Shown here piece after piece: positions 51,818 to 62,407 of a DNA stretch of 64,000 bases. A program made the translations under genes and the position numbers. Every line of letters begins with the position of its first letter. The first letter of the stretch is position 1. The notes beneath the pieces were generated by a model, which had not been told where the DNA came from, did not search any database, and saw nothing but the letters and a program-made list of their open reading frames with translations. Source of the stretch: Warburgia ugandensis (Eukaryota; Streptophyta; Magnoliopsida; Canellales; Canellaceae); NCBI GenBank assembly GCA_035236585.1, contig CP141127.1, positions 74,753,495 to 74,817,494 on the forward strand, given 5' to 3'.

Positions 51818-53199
51818 AACAAACGGTTTCTTACCTAAATCTTAAAGACATGCATTATTATGTGATGGTCGCCGGACTAGATCAGAACATATGGTAAAGT
51901 GGGCTAAAGGATAAGTAAGATCCAAATCTCGGTGCATAAGCAACATCTCATCCATTTGATGATCCTGAACTTCTTTGTTTCAGGTCATGTGATTGGTCGT
52001 GAATTATACAGCTGAAGAAAAAGGCCAGGATTATCCAGTGGAAGAGATGGTTGGGGCATGGCCTCTGGAAGACGGGTTCAAAAGTTAAATAGTAGGGATC
52101 ACAAGTATATGGGGCTCGCTTGTACTTCGCTAGTATCCGAATCCATTCGTCTCCTACGCCTACCCCAAAAATCTTCTCAAACTAGCTCACCTTAGCTTCT
52201 TTTTTATGGTGTGTAAAATGAACTGCTCAAGAAGTTCAAAATGAAAGGCGTGAGGTTTTGAGTACTCTAGATGGTTAGGATTTTCTAAGGCATGACATAT
52301 TTGGAGCATAGCCGTAGATGAACGATTGAATCACTAGAAAGGGGGAGTCCTGCTAGTAGGTTTGCCTATATAAACTTTTGGTCTGCCTATCACCACCTAA
52401 AAGCACTTGTTATCTAGGGACCAAATATTTTTCACGTCCTTGGTATGGTAAAACAAACCTTGTCTCTTATAATTGGCCATAAGAATTCCCAATTGGCGCT
52501 AAGAGTTAAAATTAAAAAGAACGACGTAATACTGTTGGAAACAATTAGGCAGAAATGCAGAATGAACTCCCTTTTGGAAGGGATTTTTGCTACCGTTAAT
52601 CTGCCAGCATTATTGTCCTCGTAACTTTGCCTATGTCCGTTCCTCTTAAATTAGGCATTTGCTATCATGTCTGCAACAACAACTATAGAATAGCGGGGAC
52701 GACTTATGTCACGTGAATGGGTCCGTAACCCTACAATCACATGGATCATACGATCATAACCTTTTGATTTGCAGCTATTGGTAAAGGAAAAAAAAGAAAG
52801 GGTTCAAGGTGGCCTATGATATTGAACATCTAAGCCATGCCCGTTCAATCACAGGCACACACTACATGACATCAATGGTTTAGATTATCTATGTGTAGCC
52901 CATGTTTTGTGAAGAAAATTTCCCAATGCAGCATTGTTTGTTTTTGTTTAGACAACCACGCTCGAAGATAGGCCTTGCCAGTCCGAGGGTTAAGATCATT
53001 ACCAGATACATTTATGGGACCAGGCAATTTGAATGGCTTGGATGAGCCCCACATGTAACCAAACTTGCACATGAAGGACCCATGCAAGCAAAAAATGGCT
53101 CTCGTTAGAACGAACAGGATATCCACTTCCTCTCGTTGCAGTAGGTTTTAAATAGGGTTTTGGCCTTCTATCACTGGTTTACAACAAGAAGCCCGCCAG
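51818..53199. other. Intergenic region, no gene supported
   Basis: Unique-looking DNA with short frames only and no repeat boundary that I can define. Confidence 0.45.
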
Positions 53200-53204
53200 C
53201 CTCA

Positions 53205-55203
53205 GGAGTGGCCTAAGATTTCTTGGACTGGAGCATGAGGCATTTACAGGCTCTAAGGAAGGTCTGTTTAGTTTAGGGCCATGGCCTGAAGGACTTAGAC
53301 CTGTTGTTGAAGATTCATGGAACAAGGCATGATTCTAGAAGGCCTAGTTTTTGGAAGAGTCTTTGTAAATATCCAAAAAGAGGAATGTTTAGATATTTAT
53401 GTAGAGATTTCTAGAGTAGTCCTCAACCATTAGATGGTTAATACAAATAATAATCAGGACAATGTGGATGGAGAGGAACAACTATAAATAGGGGCAAGCT
53501 CCTCATTTGTAAGCAATTCAGATTACTCAAGTAAGGGACAATAGGTTCTCTTGGAGTAAGTCTCATCTCTTGAGTTCTCTCATTGCTTTATTGGGTGAGT
53601 GAATGTAGCTTTAGCAAGTGAGAGTGGGGGTTGAAGGCTAACTTGTGCTTAGCAAAAGGAGTTGCGCACAAGTGTCGTGTAGGTTTAGCAAAGTTGAAAC
53701 TATGATCCCATGGTAGTTGGTATTAGAGCAGGTTGGTACCAAGAGCAGTATCAGAGTAAGTCGAAGTGGAGGTTGCTTATCAAGTGTTGGGGAAAGCTCA
53801 TGGCAACATCATGGCAAGTGAGTTGGGAGTGATAACCATACCAATGGAGGTTCAGCAGAAGTCGAGATGAGAGAAGTCTAAAGACTCATTGTGCAAGTTG
53901 GCTTTGGACGCTCAGTTTCTACTTTGGATGTGAGGCTCGGTAAGTTCGAACAAACTCTGTCTGCTTATTTGAACAAATTGAATGCATTCATTGATGCCTC
54001 GAAAAGCCTCAAGGATGACATGCAAAGTACTGTTAAGGTGTCTAAGGTAATAGACATCGAGACCATAGATCAAGGCGAATGCATGTCTAATTGCTTTGAG
54101 ACTGTGGAAGCAAGATTACCAGCCCACATGAGGAAGTGGCTGGGTGGGAGGATATGGAGCTAGCAAAGGAATCCACAATGAGTTTGGATATGATACAGCA
54201 AGGCTTATCAAGCCTAGGTGCTGCAAGGTTGCTTGGGTCTGATGAGTCCCAGAAGAAAATAGTGATCAATAAGGGTGTTGACACAGTTTTTGGCACAAAG
54301 GGGAGTGTGCCATAGGGGGAAGACTCTAGGTGGAATAAGACCAAGCTGAGAAGTGTAGACAGCACGAGGGCTTATAGTTACAACACTGGTGTGCAGAGGC
54401 ACAACAATAAAGGGTAGTGGCTTAAGGGCACAAGAAACGTAATAACTCACATTCGTGCAAGGGTGCACATGGGGGCAAGGATGCCCATACATTGAAAAGG
54501 ATAAAGAATGTCCTTGCAAGACACAAATGTGGCTGGATGCCAATGTGCAAGAGGAAAAATGAGGCGAAGCATGTCATAAGAATCACAAGGCAACATGGGA
54601 TGCGCCAAAGGGTGAAATTTGTGACAATGATGGAGATGTGTCAACAAGGGTGTCAACATTATTAGGTGGGGGAGAATGTCATGGACATGCGTTGCAAGGC
54701 TAGTCATCAAGGCCTACAAGCTCTAAGGAAGACTTATTTAGCTTAGGGACATAGCTTGAAGGACTTAGACCCATTGTTGAGGATCCATGGAACAAGGCCT
54801 GATTTTAGAAGGCTTAGTTTTTTGAAGAGTCCTTGTAAATATCTAGAAAGAGGAAAGCTTAGATATTTATGTAGAGATTTCTAGAGAAAGTTCTAAAGTG
54901 TTCCTCAACCATTAGATAGTTGACATATTTAATAATTCGAACCATCCATTGAGGAGGTAGATGGAGGGGAACAACTATAAATAGGGGTAAGCTCTTCATT
55001 TGTAAGTAGATTAGATTACTCAAGGGATAACATATTCTCTTTGAATAAGTCTCATCTCTTGAGTTCTCTCATTGCTTTTAGTGGGTGAGTGATTGTACAC
55101 TTAGCAAGTGAGAGTGGGTTGAAGGCTAACTTGTGGCTACCAAAAAGAGTTGAGCATAAGTGCCGCACGGGTTTAGCAAAAGTGAAACTACGACCCCATG
55201 ACA
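53205..55203 (+). mobile_element. Short gypsy-type LTR element with a gag-like remnant
   Basis: Two direct repeats of about 520 bp (about 53,205-53,715 and 54,677-55,203) flank a 0.96-kb interior. The left repeat is followed by GTTGGTATTAGAGCAG, a methionine-tRNA primer site. A polypurine stretch ATTAGGTGGGGGAGAA precedes the right repeat, which starts TGTCATGGACATGC. The interior keeps one 90-codon frame (53,891-54,163) that may be the start of a gag. It is too short to be autonomous. Its left border is approximate and I see no target-site duplication. Broken. Confidence 0.65.
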
Positions 55204-56273
55204 CATGTCTTAAGGCCTGTAGTTACATCCTAATTCTAGAATGTCCAAGTCCTTGGAATTGTGTAGAATATATAGATATTTCTAGAGTAGTTCATGTAAA
55301 TATCTAGATTAGCTAGAATATTCTAGAGAGGGATCTAGAAAAATCCTAACCATTGGATATATGATACTGGTATTTGTTCTTAACTATTGGTTGAGGAGGT
55401 GGTAACCTATATAAGAGGGTAAACCCCTCATTTGCAAACCACTTCAGAAGTTGTAAGCTCTCTTAAGTGTAGTAAGAGTTCTACATTATCTCCAATTCTC
55501 TAGTACTTTCCAAGTATGAGTGAATTCTCTAGTGACCTAAGGAGCTAAGCACTACTTGAGCAGGTTGACTTTGAGGGCTACATAGATGCATAGCGTGAGT
55601 GCCACATAGTCAAGGGCCTTAGGAGAAACAAGGCTGTGACAAGTAGTATCATAGCAACTTGAAGGTCCAAGTAAGAAAGTGCATTAGAAGGCATGATGTC
55701 GAGTGAGGTCCTGGACACAAGTATGGGTGGCTCCAAGCAGGGAAGTGCATTAGGAGGTATAATGTTGAGTGAGGTCATGAATACGAGTGGGGGGGCAATG
55801 CTTGGGCTCATCAACAAAAGCATAAGAAACATGCTGCTAGGGACCCAAACTAAGATTAGAGCTTAGACCTTGCTATATGGGAGAATTGCTTTCCCAAGGT
55901 GGAGCTTTGCATACAAAATGCAAGAAACGTCTTGGTAAGATAGAGTAGGACATTATGAGCTTAGCCTTAAGGTGGAGGGCCTAGAGATGAAGGTGGTAAG
56001 TTAGGAGAATGCCATTGTAGTCTTGGGGGAGGATAACAATATATTGGAGGTCTAAAAGGCTGAGTTTCAAAGGAAGTTGGACACCTACTAGCACGTATGA
56101 TTGGCCTTGTAGATGAGATGGGATGAGGGAATCCATGGATGTGCTTGTGGAAGGATTAAAGGAATTCGTTGGCAAGCAGGTAAGAGACTATCTAAAAGAG
56201 GATGGCGAGGAGTCTCCTAGTGGGTTCTAGGAGTGGAAAAATAATATGGCACTTATTTGGGGTTCTATGAAAA

Positions 56274-56452
56274 GGGGAGCCTTGGCGCAATGGTAAAAGT
56301 TGTCGTCATGTGACCTTGAGGTCACAGGTTCAAGGCATGGAATCAGCCTCTTGCAAAATGCAAGGTAAGACTGCCTACTATAGGCTCTTGTAGTTCGCCC
56401 CTTTCCTGGACCCCGCATAAGCGAGAGCTTCGTGTACCAGGGCTGCCCTTTT
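56274..56452 (+). mobile_element. Full-length Au-like SINE with 19-bp target-site duplication
   Basis: The tRNA-derived head GGAGCCTTGGCGCAATGGTA (A box) and GGTTCAAGGC (B box) are followed by the conserved tail with CCTGGACCCCGCATAAGCG and a final GGGCTGCCC plus a short T run. The 19-bp sequence TTATTTGGGGTTCTATGAA flanks it on both sides (56,253-56,271 and 56,453-56,471) without a mismatch, pointing to a fairly recent insertion. It is not a tRNA gene: no acceptor stem can form. Confidence 0.9.
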
Positions 56453-56479
56453 TTATTTGGGGTTCTATGAATGCAAAGG

Positions 56480-57500
56480 AGATAAAAAACTTCATTTGTC
56501 TGTGGAACAATATTTCACTTTGTGTGGGATACAAGACAAAGCTTAAAAGATGTGCACAACTTTCCTTTTCTTTGTGGATGTTGCCTTACTATGGTGGAGT
56601 AAGAGGTAGAAGGATGCGGCCAATGACTTGTACACCATTACCACATGGGAAGACATAAAGAGGGAGCTCAAGACTTAGTTCTTGCCCAAGAATTTGGAGT
56701 ATAGAGCATGTAAGGAGTTGTGGATGCTAAGACAAATGAGGTCCATTTGGGACTATGTCAACAAGTTCACATCCCTCCAACTCAATAGCCTACAACCATG
56801 GGCCAAACAACGGCTTTGGAGGCAAAAGGTCAATGATCTTACATCAGTACTAGTAGCCGTAGAAGGACTTATTAAGTTCTCGAGGAAGGCATATGGGCAC
56901 AACTCTAAGTCCAATAAGCCCTACCATAGCAAAGGTGGGGGAGACATGCCTGGCTACAAGAAAGACCATAAGAAGCAACATGAGGGGACCAAACATAAAG
57001 GTAAGTTTTTTTAGGAAGAAATCTATTAGGTTCTTTATATTCAATGGGGATTATAAGGCTACAAACTTATAACGACCCTAAATTTTGGGTTTTTCTACCC
57101 CAATCTTTGTTTCGTGCAAAATTCGTATCTCTAGAATCGTATCAATGCATACATTCCAAATTTGATAGTTTTAAGTCTAAATTATGAGTTTTCAGGGAGG
57201 TCATATTCATGAAACTCAATTTCCACTGAATTAAGTTTTTTTTTTTTTTTTATTTTCATTAAAAGTGTAGTATAATCCATAAAAAAAAATGGCCCAAAAT
57301 TTAGGGTCGTTATAGAACTACCCATAGAAGAAGGCCTTTAATGCTCTACATCAAGAAGGGAATAAGGCCTAAGAGGAGCCAAAGATGAGAACACTACAAC
57401 GACTACCAAGGCTCCTAAGAAGGAGCTCATGTACATGGAAGTAGGCATCAAGGGGAGGCCAACTAAATATATAGTGGATATGGGAGCAACCCACAGTTTC
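56480..57500 (+). mobile_element. Gag and protease remnant of the gypsy element
   Basis: About 56,560-56,900 has the outline of a retrotransposon Gag domain (a W-W-R-Lys-rich start, an F-LPKNLEYRACKEL-like block, then REMRS-WDYVNKFTSLQLNS-like). A Gly/Lys/His-rich stretch follows. About 57,429-57,500 reads like a gypsy aspartic protease start ending at V-D-M-G-A-T-H-S-F. The CACTA transposon begins at 57,501, and a small inverted-repeat element lies in between. Fossil, broken. Confidence 0.65.
57068..57314. mobile_element. Small terminal-inverted-repeat element (MITE-like), 247 bp
   Basis: TATAACGACCCTAAATTTTG at the left end is the exact reverse complement of CAAAATTTAGGGTCGTTATA at the right end (about 22 bp in all). 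TA at each end may be the target-site duplication. The inside is AT-rich with a T run (57,236-57,252) and no frame. It interrupts the gypsy gag-protease region. Alternatively it may derive from LTR termini, which share ACGACCC. Confidence 0.6.
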
Positions 57501-57689
57501 CACTACTAAATTGGTGTTTTCTAAGGTGGCAAAAAGAAGATGATTATTACAAACCATCTTTTTCAAATAAATCTGACACGATTATGAAAAAGTCATCTTA
57601 TATAATACAATAAGAAGGTTTCTCAAATATTGTCTCAAAATATCATTGGAGGGAGTTAAAAATTTGAAATTCTTTATGAGAAGAACTTA

Positions 57690-57960
57690 AGAAGACAGTT
57701 AGCAAAAACCATCTTAAAAGAACCTGACTTAGAAGATGATTAGAAAAAATTGTCTTAGAAAAACTTGATTAAGAAGAAGGTTGAAAAAAACCATCTTAAA
57801 AAACCTGATTAAGAAGGTTGTTAGAAAAAAATTGTCTAAAAAACACTGATTAAGAAGATTCTTAGAAAAAACCATCTTAAAAATATATGAATAAGAAGAC
57901 ATTTAGAAAAAACTGTGTTAAAAAATAAAATTTAAAGACGGTTAGAGAAAACATCTTAAT
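57690..57960 (+). repeat. CACTA subterminal tandem repeats
   Basis: Five to six imperfect units of about 40-45 bp, each with a GAAGATGGTTAGAAAAAACC-like half and a CATCTTAAAAAACCTGATT-like half, so each unit is also partly an inverted repeat. This is typical of transposase binding regions in CACTA elements. Confidence 0.7.
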
Positions 57961-57973
57961 TGAACAAACCTCC

Positions 57974-58076
<103 letters not shown>

Positions 58077-58399
58077 CTGGCAAATGAGAATGCGACGCTG
58101 TCTCTAGCTAGTACATGTGATCGACACTTCCTTTAGTTTATACACAATGATTGGTAGTCAAGAAAAGAAGATTCATAATTTTCGACCTCAACTCTCTATG
58201 TGTTCATTGATGGATGGTTGGAAGAACAATTCAGCAATTTTCCACCAATTTTCTTGTGCCCGTCTGCATTCTAAAGAAAGAATTCAACTTTTGACCATTT
58301 TTCCTTGTTACATACACTAATCTACTATAAAAAATTATATTGGTAATATTTTTATTCTCTATGCATGATATGTGATAGATAAATAGATCAATGATTTTC

Positions 58400-59680
58400 A
58401 TTTGGTCAACCATTATTTCCTTATGAAATTGTTTTTGCATCATTTTTCCACTTATACAAGGTTTATAAGTGTGGAACTCAACTTGCACTTGTGGTAAAAG
58501 ACCATTTGCAAATATTCTTTTCATTTTTTCTCATTCATGTGACCTAACCTTATATGCCATATGTATGGATCAACTAAGTTAAAGGAATCATTAAGATACT
58601 CAGAAGAAAAAGTTATTTTATTGATCTTTCTTATCTACATTTTCACCCCAAAACATAATCGTCCCATGTTTGCTTATGAAAACTTTCCCACATTGGAATA
58701 GAACTCGAAAACCATGTTCATATAGTTATAACACTGAAAGGAGATTTTGCCATATTGATGAAGCATATAAGACATCAGAGAGCAAAAGATTACATTCTCT
58801 AAGCATTTCTATTCAAAGTGTCCCAACTCCTACAACATTGTAGTAATTATTGTTACCCATATAAACTCGATGTTTGTGGGCTTTGACTTCCTTCAGCTTT
58901 ATGAAGTCTTCTCTTGATCTTGTCACATGTCTGGTGGAGCTAGAACCAATCCACCAAGTATAGCTATCTCCATTTGCTAAGAGGAGCTTAGAATTCACAC
59001 ATACTATGTCCTTTTGTCCTCTATTTTGTTTATATCATTTGCTTTTCATTTTAAGATAATAGAATTTTTATATCCAAAATTTTCACACATAACTTTTTTC
59101 TTAAATTTATTTTTAGGTTTGAAATGTCCTTTTCCTTTACCTTTTGAGAAGTTCTATGCTTAGGATTGATGTTTTCTGTAGAAGATGATGCTACATTCAC
59201 AAACAATTTTCTATTATGTCTTTCATGTTCTACACTCAATATTAGAGGTAGATTTCTTATATTAACTTGTTGAGTAAAGAAGTGAATTGCAACTATATAT
59301 AGAATCTAAAGATGATGGAGTAGCAATTGAGTCATACATTGACATTGTAATTTTGTATTCTTCATATATAATACCCAAGTCAAGATCCATGAATGTGAGA
59401 AGACTTGTTCTAGCAGTTTTATCATCTTCTATAAATTTTTCATAGGTTTCTTAATTTTAGCATTTGCAATAGATGGAGGTTCAAATAGAGGATTAGTGTT
59501 TAAGATGCTCAAAATTTTCATGGTTGAGTATATGTGTGATCCTACATTTCCATATTAAAAAGCCATACACTAAAATTAGGACACATCTAATCTTCTATTT
59601 TTGGCATATATGTAGTTATATTCTTGTGTTATTTCTATTTATGTCACTAAATATTTATATATCTATAGTTATGTTGTAGG
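58400..59680 (-). mobile_element. Ty1/copia fragment inside the CACTA element
   Basis: On the minus strand, in order: a Lys-rich zinc-knuckle-like region (59,239-59,051), then W-W-I-G-S-S-S-T-R-H-V followed by YMGNNNYYNVVGVGTL (58,998-58,813), the usual copia protease start, then a VLYASSIWQNLLSV-like pre-integrase segment (about 58,770-58,700). No LTR seen; the ends are approximate. Fossil, broken. Confidence 0.6.
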
Positions 59681-60285
59681 AATATTAAGAATAGCCCAAT
59701 CCGAGTAACTCTCATAAGAGAAAGGGCAGAGGGCAAACCACAATGGAAAACATTATTAAGAGAAAGTTAAATGAGATAAAATAAACTATTGATTATAACA
59801 CTAAGGGGCAAGAGATAGGTGACCATGTAATTAACTATATTGGTTTCATTTGCTATATGCTATGAAGCATGATGCCTATTACTATTAGTGATTAGAGACA
59901 TGTGTTGCCATCAACCAAAGATTCAATATAGTTAATGGTGAAGGTATGCAAATGCTTTGTATGCATGATCATAATAAACTACATGCATTACCTTAACTTG
60001 TTAGTTCCAAAGATACTAATGTGTTTGTTTATACTTTGTGGTCTACCTTTAATATCTCTAATGATAAGAAGTAAGTGTGCTTTGCAAGGAGACGGTGAAA
60101 ATGGAACATTACCTTGATAGAAACTATATATATTCATTTGTATTATAATACCTAACTATAGTGTCTCAACATCAAAAGAAAATTGGGACTACGATCCCAT
60201 TATTGGCACCATACAAAAACAAAGACAAAGTTGGTGCACAAGCTGCTTCTCGAATAGTAAGTAGTTGTGTCTGTCCTTGGTATAC

Positions 60286-60288
<3 letters not shown>

Positions 60289-60377
<89 letters not shown>
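60289..60377. repeat. (CA)n microsatellite
   Basis: About 44 perfect AC/CA units. It lies in what looks like an intron of the CACTA transposase remnant. Confidence 0.97.
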
Positions 60378-60380
<3 letters not shown>

Positions 60381-60734
60381 TATAAAATTGATCATATTTT
60401 TATAAATTGTACAGGAAGAATTGATACAACCATTCGCATCTAAAAAGACTCTAAGTAACACTGCTACAAATGATGATATCATGTACAAGGCTTTGGGCAA
60501 CAAAGAGGAACACTGACCGAGTAGGAGGCCAAAGGCATGATTTTACTCCTTCCAAATACTTTGGTCAAAAGAATAAATAATGAACTGATTTGACGAGAAG
60601 GAGATGTATGAAAGATAAAAGCAAAAGTGACAAAGAATCTCAAAAAAGAGATATACTACAAGAAGTTAAAGTAGGATTTAATGGAAGAGTTTCATAATAT
60701 GAAAGATTATAGTCAAGAGGTAGCTCCTACTACC

Positions 60735-61105
60735 CCTAAACTCATTTACATGCTAGCTATAATTCTAGAAGGCCTTAGTCCTTAGAATCGTGTGAAATAT
60801 GTATATATTTCTAGAGATGTTCTAGAGTAGGCCATGCAAATATCTAGATTGACTAAAATATTTTAGAGAGGGATCTAAAAGAATTTCAACTGTTGGATGT
60901 ATAACACTTGCATTCGATCTCCACCATTAATTGAAAGAGGAGGTGACAACCTATAGAAGTGGGTGAGTTCCTCATTTGCAAATCACATCAAAAGTTGTAA
61001 GTTTTCTCGAGTGTAATAAAAGTTTTGTTTTCTGGCAATCTCTCTAGTGCCTTCAAGGGTGAGTGAATTCTATAATAACCCAAGTAGTTAGGCAGCAGCA
61101 CAGGT
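60735..61105 (+). repeat. Right LTR copy of the gypsy element, ending just before the OSB gene
   Basis: Follows 55,220-55,560 block by block (AATTCTAGAAGGCCTTAGTC, AAATATCTAGATT, AGAGAGGGATCTA, CCTCATTTGCAAA, GGTGAGTGAATTCT). The similarity fades near 61,105, about 40 bases before the OSB start codon. The TATA-like stretch of the left copy (CTATATAAGAGGG, 55,409) reads CTATAGAAG here. Confidence 0.65.
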
Positions 61106-61143
61106 ATAGGAGAAGTAAAGCGTAACTCGCAATAGGCCATACA

Positions 61144-61750
61144 ATGAATCTATCGCGATCTCTCGCAAGAATTCTTTCTTCTTCTTCCTCCCCTACTAGC
61201 ACCAAAAAATGTCTCCTTCAATCCTCCGCTTACGTCACCTCCTCTGCCAAATATACCCGAAAACTAAAACCCTCACCACCAACTCCCAAACCAGACGAAC
61301 AAACTCCCCATCTAGGGTTGCGAGAAACGCCACAAATCCCTCCAAAAGAACTCACAAGTTGGCCAAGGCCCACCGAAATTCCATATCAAACTAAAGTCGC
61401 AAATTCAGTGCACCTAATTGGTTCCCTTCGGAATCCTGTCCAGTTTGATGTTTCTCCTGATGGCAAGTATTGGGCCGTCAGTGTTCTCACGCAGGAGCAG
61501 TCCGAAGAATTTCCGCAACTCTGGTTTCTTACTTTTCTGCTTTGCCCTAATTTTTAAGTTGAATTGATTGGACGGTTTCTTATGTTGAACAATCTGTTTG
61601 TGATAATTCAGGATTCCAATAGTATTTGAAGGTGATTTGGCTCAAATTGCTGCATGTCATCTGAAGCTAAATGATCTTGTTTACGTGACTGGGCAGCTGA
61701 ATGGCGCTCCGCCGCCTTTCACTCTAAAGCAGGGTGAAACTAGTGTACAG
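61144..61750 (+). CDS. OSB: Organellar single-stranded DNA-binding protein, OSB family (5' part, exons 1 and 2)
   Basis: Exon 1 (61,144-61,523) and exon 2 (61,612-61,750) join across a GT-AG intron within codon 127 and give 173 residues, after which a phase-0 donor CAG|GTATTA opens intron 2. Residues 1-40 are rich in Ser, Arg and Lys without acids (MNLSRSLARILSSSSSPTST), a mitochondrial or plastid targeting peptide. The family core follows: WPRPTEIPYQTKVANSVHLI (residues 73-92), then a PVQF block, DGKYWAVSV, the spliced LWIPIVFEGDLA, HLKLNDLVYVTGQL and a PPPFTLKQ segment. This is the OB-fold, SSB-like domain that binds single-stranded DNA in organelles and limits illegitimate recombination. 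The later exons with the plant-specific PDF motif must lie beyond 64,000. Which OSB paralogue cannot be told. The start codon is the only ATG before the targeting peptide. Confidence 0.85.
61524..61611 (+). other. OSB intron 1
   Basis: 88 bases from GTTTCTTAC to TAATTCAG, of normal plant length and AT-rich. Removing it restores L-W-I-P-I-V-F across the junction. Confidence 0.85.
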
Positions 61751-62087
61751 GTATTATCATCTTTTTTTTTTTTCTTTTTTTTTCTTTTTTTCCCATATGG
61801 ATTATGCATGTCATTTTCGCACGATATACCATTTTGATATATTACATGCTAAGAATGCCTTCTATATATTGATCTAATAATTCCTCTAGGTTCTATTGGT
61901 TCAGTGTTTGGCCTAATTCATTCGAGGTTAGTCCACATTCTCTACTTCAGTAGAACAATTTAAAACTCATCGTCCATATATTACACATTCTTCATAAATT
62001 GAATGAATTAGAAGATATTTTAGAAAAATAAAATAAAATAGAGAAGGTGGGCACAAAGAGGAGATAGTTGATATATGTAGTAATTAA

Positions 62088-62274
62088 CATAAAAAAGGGC
62101 AGCCCTGGTGCTCGAAACTCCCACCTATGCGGGGTCCGGGGAAGAGGCGAACCACAAGGGCCAAAAGTATACAGCCTTACCTTGCATTTCGCAAGAGGCT
62201 ATTTCCATGCCTTGAACCCGTGACCTCAAGGTCACATGACGACAACTTTTACCGTTGCGCTAAGGCTCCCCTTC
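62088..62274 (-). mobile_element. Au-like SINE in OSB intron 2
   Basis: Minus-strand copy of the SINE at 56,274, with an A-box region TTAGCGCAACGGTAAAAG and B box GGTTCAAGGC, the same tail and a T run at its end (about 62,096-62,090). Flanked by ATATGTAGTAATTAA (62,073-62,087) and ATATGTGGTAATTAA (62,275-62,289), a 15-bp target-site duplication with one mismatch. Opposite in orientation to the gene. Confidence 0.9.
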
Positions 62275-62407
62275 ATATGTGGTAATTAATGTGATGATTA
62301 AAAATCAAAAGATATTAAAATAATATGAATTAGTGGTATAAGCAACATTAATTGGAATATTACTAGGTAAAGGAAGTAACTCCTGATTTTTCTTCATTTT
62401 TGTTTCT

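Noticed and set aside
53891-54710. Frames on both strands between two direct repeats
   Set aside because: They belong to the interior of a small gypsy-type element; only the 53,891-54,163 frame may be a gag remnant.
56274-56452. tRNA gene
   Set aside because: It has A and B boxes, but no acceptor stem, a SINE tail and a flanking duplication; it is a SINE. The same holds for 62,088-62,274.
57690-57960. CRISPR-like array of repeats
   Set aside because: Units are imperfect, without unique spacers, in a plant genome, and fit CACTA subterminal repeats.
60161-60503. Frames reading through the (CA)n run
   Set aside because: Repeat artefacts; the flanking non-repeat pieces fit a CACTA transposase remnant split by an intron.
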